From contig CAJOIG010000024.1 in the NCBI GenBank assembly GCA_905234575.1, positions 1-12,336 of the forward strand: a stretch of DNA of 12,336 nt. Reading direction: 5' to 3'. Positions 7,009 through 12,336 of the stretch are shown here, piece by piece (positions within the stretch are counted from its first letter, which is position 1; the number at the start of each line of letters is the position of its first letter). The stretch comes from an uncultured Oscillospiraceae bacterium (GTDB lineage: Bacteria > Bacillota > Clostridia > Oscillospirales > Oscillospiraceae). The position numbers and the translations under genes are program-made. Under the pieces are notes generated by a model. The model did not search any database. It saw only the letters and a program-made list of their open reading frames with translations, and had not been told where the DNA came from.

Positions 7009-7946
7009 CGGAAAAGATCCGGTATAAGGGATGGTTCGGGCAGACAGGGATCTACCTCGGGAAATCCCTGCGTATGTTCCTGTATCAGAACGACTGGAAG
7101 GTCCTTCCTATGGGCGCGGTCATCGCGGGCGTCGTCACCTTTGTCGTGGGGAGCAATATGTTCGTCACTCAGGAGGGAACGCTCATGGGCGCCTTCGCCC
7201 TGGTGTGCGTCTGCATCTGGAACGGCTTTTTCAACTCCATCCAGGTGGTCTGCCGGGAACGGGAGATCGTCAAGCGCGAGCACCGTGCGGGTCTGCATAT
7301 GTCCGCCTATATCGCGGCGCAGATGATCTATCAGCTCCTTCTGTGCGCGGCGCAGACGGTCGTGACCCTCGCGATCTGCCAGGTGGCCGGCGTGCGCTTC
7401 CCGGCGGAGGGCATCGTCACGGACCTGGGGGTCCTGGACATCGGGATCACCATCCTTCTCATCACCTACGCGGCCGACATGATGGCGCTCATGGTCTCGT
7501 GCCTCGTCCGCACCACCACCACGGCCATGACGGTGATGCCGTTTCTCCTCATCTTTCAGCTCGTGTTTTCCGGCGGGTTCTTCTCCCTGAGCGGCTTCGC
7601 GAAAAAGATCACCGTGCTGACGATCTCCCGCTGGGGGCTGGACAGTATCTGCGCCCTCGGCCGGTACAACGAGCTGCCGATGGTGACGCTGTGGAACACG
7701 CTCTTCCAGTTCAAGGACATTACCTACAACGGGCAGAAGCCGCTGCTGCAGGTCATTCTGTCCATGCAGGAGAAAAACCAGGTGGATGATTTCCTGCTGT
7801 GGTCCGGCTCCTACAACACCGAGGCCGCCTACGTCAGCTCCCTCGCCAATCTCCTGCAGAACTGGGGCGCGCTGCTCATCCTCGTGATCGTGTTCGCCGC
7901 GGCGGCCATGATCGCCCTGCGCTCCATCGACCGGGACAAACGCTGA
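7005..7946 (+). CDS. ABC-2 type transporter permease (ABCG-like)
   Basis: 313 residues with six predicted TM helices (about 33-53, 61-80, 107-128, 145-165, 176-197, 285-305) and a short cytoplasmic N-terminus. Between TM2 and TM3 it has CREREIVKREHRAGLHMSAYIAAQ (82-105), the amphipathic connecting-helix motif (ER..xxREHRAG..S..AY) of ABC-2/ABCG membrane domains. A long extracytoplasmic loop (about 198-284) separates TM5 and TM6, as in that family. It is the membrane partner of the preceding ATPase, whose stop overlaps its start. Lipid, drug or peptide export are possible; nothing in the sequence decides. No terminator was found in the 50 bases before the next gene, so read-through is possible. 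Confidence 0.9.
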   Translation: MTEKIRYKGWFGQTGIYLGKSLRMFLYQNDWKVLPMGAVIAGVVTFVVGSNMFVTQEGTLMGAFALVCVCIWNGFFNSIQVVCREREIVKREHRAGLHMSAYIAAQMIYQLLLCAAQTVVTLAICQVAGVRFPAEGIVTDLGVLDIGITILLITYAADMMALMVSCLVRTTTTAMTVMPFLLIFQLVFSGGFFSLSGFAKKITVLTISRWGLDSICALGRYNELPMVTLWNTLFQFKDITYNGQKPLLQVILSMQEKNQVDDFLLWSGSYNTEAAYVSSLANLLQNWGALLILVIVFAAAAMIALRSIDRDKR

Positions 7947-7996
7947 GATGATCGTTCCTATACTTCATGATGAATCAAAAAAAGAGGATCTGTAAA

Positions 7997-9202
7997 ATGG
8001 CGACAAATCGTATGATGGAGCTTGCGTTCCGGTATAAGGAGACCAAGCTGTGGCAGCGGATGTATGATACGGAGCTGTTTGCTGTTCGCTTGTCCGATGG
8101 TGAGATCGGCTATTGCAGCGTGATGGGACGGATGGGAGATCACAATGCGCTCGGACTCTATGTGGGGGACGAGGGGTTTCGGAGCTATTGCTTTCTTTTG
8201 AATACGCCGTACGGATTGCTGGACGATCGGGCAATGGGCGAAATGCTGACGTCGCAAAGCTGTCTGCAATGCTCGTTTGAGACAAAGGATATGCTTTCCG
8301 AGGAAGAGCTTCAGGAGGTCCGACGCTACGCAAAAAGACGCGAGAAGCCGCTTCGGGGGAAAAATGCTTTTCCCCAGTTTACAAAATACCAGCCCGGACG
8401 GTATCCATGGCATTTTGATACTAAGCTGGACAATCAGAGAATATGCGAGGCTCTGGAGGCTGCCATTGAGCTGGATGGGCTTCTTCGACGGCATGGAGCC
8501 GAACGGTTGGGACTGGTCTCCCTGGAGGAAAGCGGCGGGAAAATCCCTCTGCTTGTCTCGGAGAAGGATGGATGGGTAGTTCAGAGTGTGCCGCTTCCCT
8601 CTGGCGAGATGGTCTATCCGGAGCCGGTCTTTGCAAACGAGGTCCTTGCGGCGCGTCTACGGCGAAAGAAGAAAAAAGGTGTCTGGGAATGCGGGACGAT
8701 GAGGATCCCGACGCCGGTACAGGATGAACAGGACGATGAGGCGCCTTATTTCCCGCTTGCTTTGCTCTGTGTGGATCGGGAATCTGAGCTGGTGCAGCGG
8801 CCGGTCGTGTCCAACGGAGATGACGCGGCAGAACTGCTGCTCAGTTTTGCGGAAATGCTCCTGGATGCCCCGCAGCTCCCGAAAACGTTCTGCTGCGGAG
8901 ACGAACGCAGCTATGCGCTGCTGAAGGACCTGGGCGCAAAGATTGGAATCCTCGTCAAACGGACCGAGGAGTCGGAGTTGCTGGACGAGACTATGGAGGA
9001 TCTTCTGGATCACATGGGTGAGGATGAGGACGAAGATCCGGACGTGGAAAAGCTGGAGTCTTTGATCGAAATGCTGGCAGAGATGCCCGAGAGCGAGCTT
9101 GCACAGGTTCCCCCGGAAATGTCGGAAATACTGCTTGAGTTTGCGGAGCTTGATGTCCTCCCTAAGCCTCTGGCCAAACGCTTGAAGAAGCTGTTCCGCT
9201 GA
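7997..9202 (+). CDS. Uncharacterised protein resembling DUF7309 (N-terminal) plus DUF6930 (C-terminal)
   Basis: 401 residues, no signal peptide or TM helix, so probably cytoplasmic. The N-terminal part (about 8-150) has YKETKLWQRMYDTELFAVRL, GEIGYCSVMGRMGDHNALGLYVGDEGF and a C..C pair in SQSCLQCSF; the pattern recalls DUF7309 from memory. The C-terminal part (about 230-330; IPTPVQDEQ..., LALLCVDRE, PKTFCCGDERSYALLKDLG) recalls DUF6930. The tail (about 330-401) is very acidic (MGEDEDEDPDVEKLE) and ends basic (KPLAKRLKKLFR). Function unknown. ATG 7997 has GAGGA eight bases upstream; the in-frame ATG at 7967 has no ribosome binding site. GC3 over the first 50 codons is 66% (33 of 50, counted), below 80% for the start of the preceding permease. 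This is compatible with a different origin. Confidence 0.82.
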   Translation: MATNRMMELAFRYKETKLWQRMYDTELFAVRLSDGEIGYCSVMGRMGDHNALGLYVGDEGFRSYCFLLNTPYGLLDDRAMGEMLTSQSCLQCSFETKDMLSEEELQEVRRYAKRREKPLRGKNAFPQFTKYQPGRYPWHFDTKLDNQRICEALEAAIELDGLLRRHGAERLGLVSLEESGGKIPLLVSEKDGWVVQSVPLPSGEMVYPEPVFANEVLAARLRRKKKKGVWECGTMRIPTPVQDEQDDEAPYFPLALLCVDRESELVQRPVVSNGDDAAELLLSFAEMLLDAPQLPKTFCCGDERSYALLKDLGAKIGILVKRTEESELLDETMEDLLDHMGEDEDEDPDVEKLESLIEMLAEMPESELAQVPPEMSEILLEFAELDVLPKPLAKRLKKLFR

Positions 9203-9210
9203 CTGGAGAC

Positions 9211-9250
9211 AAAAAATCCCGCCGGGCGGCTCGCTGGCCGTTCGGCGGGG
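9211..9250 (-). terminator. Bidirectional terminator between convergent genes
   Basis: Stem 9218-9230 pairs with 9237-9249 (13 bp, two of them G-U) around a 6-base loop. On the minus strand it is followed by A then TTTTTT (9217-9211), a strong terminator for the small heat shock gene. On the plus strand it is followed by GTTTGGTGGTTT, a weaker tract serving the 7997-9202 gene. Confidence 0.85.
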
Positions 9251-9267
9251 TTTGGTGGTTTCTTGCG

Positions 9268-9717
9268 TTATCCTTCGATCATGATGACCTTTTTCTCGGG
9301 GAGCCTGGGCTTGGCCTCCTTCTTGGGCACCGTCAGGCTCAGGACGCCGTGCTGGTATTTCGCGCCGATGTCCTCCTCGGTGAGCTCGTCGCCCACATAG
9401 AAGCTGCGCTGCATCGCGCCGGCGTAGCGCTCCTGCCGGATGACCCGGCCCTTCTTGTTCTCTTTGTCCACATCGAGGCCCTTGGCGGCCGCGACCACCA
9501 GATAGCCGTTTTCCAGGCTCAGGGTGATCTCATCCTTCTGGAAGCCGGGGAGGTCGATGTCGATCTCGTAGTGGTCCTCGTGCTCGCGGACATCCGTCTT
9601 CATCTCCCGCGCGGCGTTGTGGCCGTACAGCTTGCGGTCGATGTTCCGGAACTCCCGGAGATCGGGAAAACCGAAAAAGTCGTCAAACAAATTCTCTCCA
9701 AAAATACTCGGTAACAT
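9268..9717 (-). CDS. hsp20: Small heat shock protein, Hsp20/alpha-crystallin family
   Basis: An ATP-independent holdase chaperone that binds unfolding proteins and forms large cytoplasmic oligomers (family knowledge). 149 residues, normal length. A short N-terminal arm rich in Phe (MLPSIFGENLFDDFFGFPDL) precedes the alpha-crystallin domain (about 38-135), with DLPGFQKDEITLSLENG (55-71) and the closing AKYQHGVLSLTVPK (119-132; GVL at 124-126). The C-terminal I-x-I oligomerisation motif is present as Ile145-Met-Ile147. The ATG at 9717-9715 has an AGGAAAGAAGG stretch 8 bases upstream. Expression is very probably HrcA-controlled: its consensus promoter is overlapped by a CIRCE element about 120-145 bases upstream. 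It is a single-gene unit with its own terminator and is divergent from the HAD phosphatase gene. Confidence 0.96.
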   Translation of the reverse strand: MLPSIFGENLFDDFFGFPDLREFRNIDRKLYGHNAAREMKTDVREHEDHYEIDIDLPGFQKDEITLSLENGYLVVAAAKGLDVDKENKKGRVIRQERYAGAMQRSFYVGDELTEEDIGAKYQHGVLSLTVPKKEAKPRLPEKKVIMIEG

Positions 9718-9820
9718 ACGTCATGCCTTCTTTCCTGATTTGCGCTTGCGCGCTGTGTTTGTTACCTGAGCAAGGGGGAGGAGGTCGTTCGTTCGATCTC
9801 TGTTCCTCTGTTCAATTCTC

Positions 9821-9848
9821 ATTATAGCACGTGTTTTAGCACTGTCAA
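9821..9848 (-). promoter_or_regulatory. Consensus sigma-A promoter of the small heat shock gene
   Basis: Minus-strand TTGACA (9848-9843) and TATAAT (9826-9821), both perfect, with a 16-base spacer. The start point should be near 9814, giving a leader of about 97 bases before the ATG. A perfect promoter with an embedded repressor site is the normal design of HrcA-controlled heat-shock genes. Confidence 0.9.
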
Positions 9849-9862
9849 GAGGAGAGTGCTAA
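9836..9862. promoter_or_regulatory. CIRCE element (HrcA operator)
   Basis: TTAGCACTG (9836-9844), 9 bases, GAGTGCTAA (9854-9862). The consensus is TTAGCACTC-N9-GAGTGCTAA; only one base differs (G for C at 9844). Flanking TT/AA extend the symmetry to 9834-9864. It overlaps the -35 box and spacer of the small heat shock promoter, where HrcA binding would block RNA polymerase. An hrcA gene is not in the window. Confidence 0.93.
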
Positions 9863-9887
9863 AATGACGTGAACGATCTGTGAACCT

Positions 9888-9938
9888 TTTGCATTGATCG
9901 ATGCACGTCCTCCGGAAACCTGCATCGATCGATGCAAA
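9888..9938. repeat. Paired 16-bp palindromes between divergent promoters; candidate regulator site
   Basis: TGCATTGATCGATGCA (9890-9905) and TGCATCGATCGATGCA (9921-9936): the second is a perfect palindrome and the first differs from it by one base. Their centres are 31 bp apart, close to three helical turns. With flanking TTT/AAA they can also pair as one 18-bp stem (one T-G mismatch) with a 15-base loop. No T-run follows on either strand. The second copy ends 20 bp before the -35 of the HAD gene, a position suited to an activator; the first lies about 40 bp upstream of the heat shock -35. The regulator is unknown. Confidence 0.6.
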
Positions 9939-9956
9939 GAGCCGATTTCCCTGCTG

Positions 9957-9985
9957 TTGAAGTCATCGCATGGCTGTGGTACAAT
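9957..9985 (+). promoter_or_regulatory. Extended -10 promoter of the HAD phosphatase gene
   Basis: TTGAAG (9957-9962), 17-base spacer, TACAAT (9980-9985) preceded by TG at 9977-9978. The start point should be near 9992, about 28 bases before the ATG at 10020. Confidence 0.7.
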
Positions 9986-10019
9986 CAAAAAAACCGCTTT
10001 CACGAGGAGGGAAGGGAAC

Positions 10020-10682
10020 ATGGGCTTCCAAACGGCGATCTTTGATATGGACGGCACGATCCTGGACACGTTGGCGGATCTGACCGACGCGGTGAACGCC
10101 GCCATGCGCTTTGCCCGCGTGCCCGAGCGCACGGAGGACGAAGTGCGGCAGTTCGTCGGAAACGGCGCGCAAAAGCTGATCGAGCGGGCGCTTCCGGCCT
10201 CGGCGGGACCCCGCCGGGTGGAGGAGGTCCTGAACTTCTACCGGCCGTATTATGAGCTCCACGCTCAGGAGAAAACGGCGCCATACCCCGGGATCCCGGA
10301 AGCGCTGGCGGCACTGAAGCGCTCCGGCGTGCGTATCGCCGTGGCGTCCAACAAGCCGGACGGTGCGGTAAAGCGTCTCGCGGCGCACTATTTCCCCGGG
10401 CTGTTTGACGCGGCTCTCGGCGACCGTCCCGGCCTGCGCGTGAAGCCGTACCCTGACCTGCTGGAGACGGCCATGGGCCTGCTGCGGGCCGCGCCGGAGA
10501 GTACGGTCTATGTCGGGGATTCCGACGTGGACATCCTCACGGCGCGGAACACCGGCGTTTCCTGCGTCTCGGTGGCCTGGGGCTTCCGGTCGGAGATGTT
10601 TCTCCGGGAGCACGGCGCCCGGACTGTCGTGCACAGCGCGGACGAGCTTTTCCGGGCCATCCTCGGATCGTTGGGGTCATGA
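10020..10682 (+). CDS. HAD-superfamily phosphatase (phosphoglycolate phosphatase/PpaX-like)
   Basis: A cytoplasmic Mg-dependent phosphohydrolase of HAD subfamily IA; phosphoglycolate or pyrophosphate are typical substrates in the family, but the substrate here is not fixed by sequence. All motifs are intact in 220 residues: motif I DMDGT (nucleophile Asp9, Asp11), an alpha-helical cap (about 15-85), motif II Ser110 in ASNK, motif III Lys142 in VKPYP and motif IV GDSDVD (166-171). ATG 10020 was chosen because AGGAGG lies nine bases upstream and the promoter runs over 9957-9985, so the longer in-frame start at 9894 would begin upstream of the transcript. It is a single-gene unit ended by a strong hairpin. 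Two palindromes upstream of the promoter suggest it is regulated. Confidence 0.92.
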   Translation: MGFQTAIFDMDGTILDTLADLTDAVNAAMRFARVPERTEDEVRQFVGNGAQKLIERALPASAGPRRVEEVLNFYRPYYELHAQEKTAPYPGIPEALAALKRSGVRIAVASNKPDGAVKRLAAHYFPGLFDAALGDRPGLRVKPYPDLLETAMGLLRAAPESTVYVGDSDVDILTARNTGVSCVSVAWGFRSEMFLREHGARTVVHSADELFRAILGSLGS

Positions 10683-10687
10683 AACTC

Positions 10688-10740
10688 AACAGCGGTCATT
10701 CGGACTCGTTTGAGCTGAATGACCGCTGTTATTTGCTGTT
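10688..10740 (+). terminator. Intrinsic terminator after the HAD gene, probably bidirectional
   Basis: A perfect 14-bp stem, AACAGCGGTCATTC (10688-10701) with GAATGACCGCTGTT (10717-10730), and a 15-base loop. Downstream on the plus strand the sequence is T-rich (ATTTGCTGTTGTTTT). It lies between the convergent HAD gene and the minus-strand membrane protein gene and may stop both. Confidence 0.85.
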
Positions 10741-10749
10741 GTTTTCGTC

Positions 10750-11421
10750 TCAGCGGCGCTTTGTTCCGCCCGCCGCAAGCCGAAGGAGCAGCGCCAGCAC
10801 CCAGGTTGTCAGGAACACCCCTGCGGCGGTGATCACCGAGCCGACGACGCCGCCGGCGGCGAAGCCGTACCAGTCGGTGTCGGGGAAGTGCACCCCGCGC
10901 ACCAGCAGGAGCACGGTGTAATAAAGACCGTACAGCAGGGCAGGGACCAGGGCGAGCGCGGTCTCCCGCAGAGGGATGAAGCGGTCCCGATACAGTATGG
11001 CGTAGGAGACCATGGCGAGCACCGGGATGATGAGGTGGAAAAAGAGGTTCGCGTCCTGGAAAAGCGGCGCATATCCGACCATCGGCCCGAAGAACAGCAC
11101 GACGACGGTAAAGGTCAGAGCCACCGCCACCGTGGCGATATACCGCAGCGTCCCGAACCAGCGCGGGATCCCCGCGAGCTTGCCGAGGTGGACCGCCCGG
11201 GAGAGGATGAGCTCCAAAAGACAGACGAGGCCTAGAAGCAGGTTCGAGTCCACCGTGAAGAATTTGAGGTTATGCACGCCGCGGGCGGTGAGGATGCCGT
11301 CGTTCTCGAAGGAGAGCATGATCGCCGTGCCGAGCACGGTGAGGCCCGCCAGCACCGCGGAGGAGAGCAGCCGGAGCTTACGCCGATCCAGACGCGCCTT
11401 GGTTCCCGCCGCGTCCGTCAT
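10750..11421 (-). CDS. Six-TM membrane protein, Pr6Pr-like
   Basis: 223 residues, almost entirely membrane: helices at about 17-35, 56-77, 91-113, 125-143, 154-174 and 190-214, with a short basic C-terminus (KRR). The segments FFTVDSNLLLGLVCLLELI (54-72) and LFFHLIIPVLAMVSYAIL (126-143) match the pattern of the poorly characterised Pr6Pr family (SNL motif in TM2 and HxxxP in TM4); biochemical function is unknown. The ATG at 11421-11419 overlaps the stop of the PqqD-like gene (ATGA), pointing to translational coupling. A 44-residue upstream extension of this frame would run through that gene and is rejected. It is the last gene of a minus-strand operon ending at the shared terminator. Confidence 0.8.
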   Translation of the reverse strand: MTDAAGTKARLDRRKLRLLSSAVLAGLTVLGTAIMLSFENDGILTARGVHNLKFFTVDSNLLLGLVCLLELILSRAVHLGKLAGIPRWFGTLRYIATVAVALTFTVVVLFFGPMVGYAPLFQDANLFFHLIIPVLAMVSYAILYRDRFIPLRETALALVPALLYGLYYTVLLLVRGVHFPDTDWYGFAAGGVVGSVITAAGVFLTTWVLALLLRLAAGGTKRR

Positions 11422-11681
11422 TCGAGCGCCCCGATGGAGCGCAGCTGCTCGATCATGGCGTGAACGTCCCGCTCCAGAACGGAGCGTTCCGCGTCGAAGC
11501 TCTCCTGCATCCGGTCGACGATGGCCTCCTCCGTGGTGTCCTCCGCGAGGCATTTGGCGACGAAGGCGGCGGTGTCGTTCATGCGGACGAGGCCGTGGAA
11601 CTGCTTCGCGGCCGCTCCCACGGCGACCATCAGCGTGTCGCTGCCGACGTTTTGCGTGATAAAATCCGAACGTAGCTTCAT
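11418..11681 (-). CDS. Stand-alone PqqD-family protein (RiPP recognition element fold)
   Basis: 87 residues. The pattern is that of PqqD: an N-terminal beta part (DTLMVAVGAAAKQFHGLVRMND), the characteristic MNDTAAF (34-40), then CLAEDTTEEAIVDRMQESFD, with helices ending in ERDVHAMIEQLRSIGALE. PqqD-fold proteins bind precursor peptide leaders and present them to modifying enzymes (family knowledge), usually beside a radical SAM enzyme. Neither a radical SAM gene nor a short precursor ORF is visible here. It starts six bases after the HD-GYP stop codon, with AAAGGA 9 bases upstream of the ATG that overlaps that stop region, and its own stop overlaps the next start. It may therefore have been adopted for another protein-binding job; that is inference. 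Confidence 0.82.
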   Translation of the reverse strand: MKLRSDFITQNVGSDTLMVAVGAAAKQFHGLVRMNDTAAFVAKCLAEDTTEEAIVDRMQESFDAERSVLERDVHAMIEQLRSIGALE

Positions 11682-11687
11682 GGCGTT

Positions 11688-12336
11688 TTATCCTTTCCCG
11701 GCGGAACGCGATTCGTCCGCCGATTCGTTGTCCTGGTCGTTCTGCGGCTCCGGTTCGTCCGCCTCCTCCTTAATGGCCCCCTCCTCCACGAGCTGCAGGA
11801 AGGCGTCCACCACCTTCGGGCTGAGCTGCGTGCCGGAGCAGCGCCGAATCTCTTCCACTACGGTTTCCAGGGGCAGCTTTTTCCGGTAGGGGCGGGTGGA
11901 GTACATGGCGTCGAAGGTGTCGGCCACGGCGATGATCTGCGCCACCTCGGGGATCTCGTCGCCCTTCAGGCCGGCGGGATAGCCCTTGCCGTCGTATCGC
12001 TCGTGGTGGCAGCCGGCGCCGAGAGCCAGGTCGGGGGAGAGGTCGATGCTTTTGAGGACCTCATATCCGCGCTGGGAGTGGCTCTTCATGAGAGCGAATT
12101 CTTCGTCGGTCAGCTTGTCGGGCTTGTTGAGGACGGCGTCGGGGATGCTGATTTTTCCCACGTCGTGCAGCAGCGCGATGTGATACATCCGGTTGACCTC
12201 CTCGGGCATCTTGCCGAGCTTCCGGGCCAGCATGACAGTGTACTTTGCCACCCGGGCGGAATGACCGTTCGTATAGGCGTCGCGCATATCGACACACTGG
12301 GAGAAGACCTTGGTGATCTCGTCGATGTAGCGCTCC
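11688..12336 (-). CDS. HD-GYP domain phosphodiesterase (N-terminus outside window)
   Basis: 216 codons are visible; the frame is open to the right edge. The HD-GYP core is complete in its catalytic motifs. Counting from the Met at 12287, these are GHSARV (His9), LLHDVGKI (His41-Asp42), KSHSQRG (His70), HHERYDGKGYP (94-104) and ADTFDAMYSTRPYRK (Asp123). The family hydrolyses cyclic di-GMP or related cyclic dinucleotides with a bi-/trimetal centre, so this is probably an active signalling phosphodiesterase; its sensor part, if any, lies beyond the edge. The C-terminus carries an acidic, low-complexity tail (EEADEPEPQNDQDNESADES, then RSAGKG). It is the first visible gene of the operon with the PqqD-like and six-TM proteins, so its promoter is outside the window. 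Confidence 0.93.
   Translation of the reverse strand, partial: ERYIDEITKVFSQCVDMRDAYTNGHSARVAKYTVMLARKLGKMPEEVNRMYHIALLHDVGKISIPDAVLNKPDKLTDEEFALMKSHSQRGYEVLKSIDLSPDLALGAGCHHERYDGKGYPAGLKGDEIPEVAQIIAVADTFDAMYSTRPYRKKLPLETVVEEIRRCSGTQLSPKVVDAFLQLVEEGAIKEEADEPEPQNDQDNESADESRSAGKG

Noticed and set aside
7967..7996. Start at ATG 7967 for the uncharacterised protein
   Set aside because: No ribosome binding site upstream; ATG 7997 has GAGGA at a good distance.
7947..7996. Separate promoter for the 7997 gene (TATACT at 7959-7964)
   Set aside because: No acceptable -35 box lies 16-18 bases upstream, so the -10-like match alone is not enough.
9888..9938. Palindrome pair as an intrinsic terminator
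   Set aside because: There is no T-run after the stem on either strand, and there is no gene end nearby that needs one.
9894..10019. 42-residue extension of the HAD phosphatase
   Set aside because: It would begin inside the palindrome pair and upstream of the predicted promoter; the extension shows no domain character.
11422..11553. 44-residue N-terminal extension of the six-TM protein
   Set aside because: It runs through the PqqD-like gene in another frame and is Arg/Gly/His-rich, typical of a shadow frame.

Overview
The window is a stretch of GC-rich chromosome (high G/C at third codon positions) from a bacterium that is most likely a Clostridia-class Firmicute, possibly an Oscillospiraceae- or Lachnospiraceae-type anaerobe. 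The signs are AGGAGG-type ribosome binding sites, near-consensus sigma-A promoters, a CIRCE/HrcA heat-shock operator, a two-gene Gram-positive-style polysaccharide module and an HD-GYP protein. The genus is not determined. No tRNA, rRNA, insertion sequence, phage gene or CRISPR array was seen.

Region 1 (1-3300) is surface polysaccharide. A Wzz/CpsC-like chain-length protein (minus strand, cut by the left edge) is divergent from a membrane-anchored FlaA1/WbpM/CapD-type nucleotide-sugar 4,6-dehydratase (plus strand). Both have recognisable promoters. The wzz promoter carries a perfect 9-bp inverted repeat over its -10 that looks like an operator. The dehydratase gene changes sharply in codon composition at about 2020-2040 and ends in a UUCG-tetraloop terminator.

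Region 2 (3336-7946) is a tight five-gene plus-strand operon behind an extended -10 promoter. It encodes an FMN-binding split-barrel/HD-phosphohydrolase fusion, an ICMT-family membrane methyltransferase, a small one-TM protein with a heptad-like tail, an ABC ATPase with its own N-terminal membrane domain, and an ABC-2 permease. Two of the junctions are ATGA overlaps. The last two genes should form an ABCG-like transporter of unknown substrate; the job of the whole set is unknown. It is followed without a terminator by a compositionally different gene for a 401-residue uncharacterised protein (7997-9202).

Region 3 (9211-10740) is a stress/housekeeping pair. A small heat shock protein (minus strand) has a consensus promoter overlapped by a CIRCE element. 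It is divergent from a HAD phosphatase with its own extended -10 promoter. Between the two promoters lie two 16-bp palindromes 31 bp apart, possibly a binding site for an unknown regulator. Both genes end in strong hairpin terminators.

Region 4 (10750-12336) is a minus-strand operon entering from the right edge: an HD-GYP phosphodiesterase (partial), a stand-alone PqqD-like (RRE-fold) protein and a six-TM membrane protein. These are packed with a 6-nt gap and an ATGA overlap. No RiPP precursor or radical SAM gene is visible.
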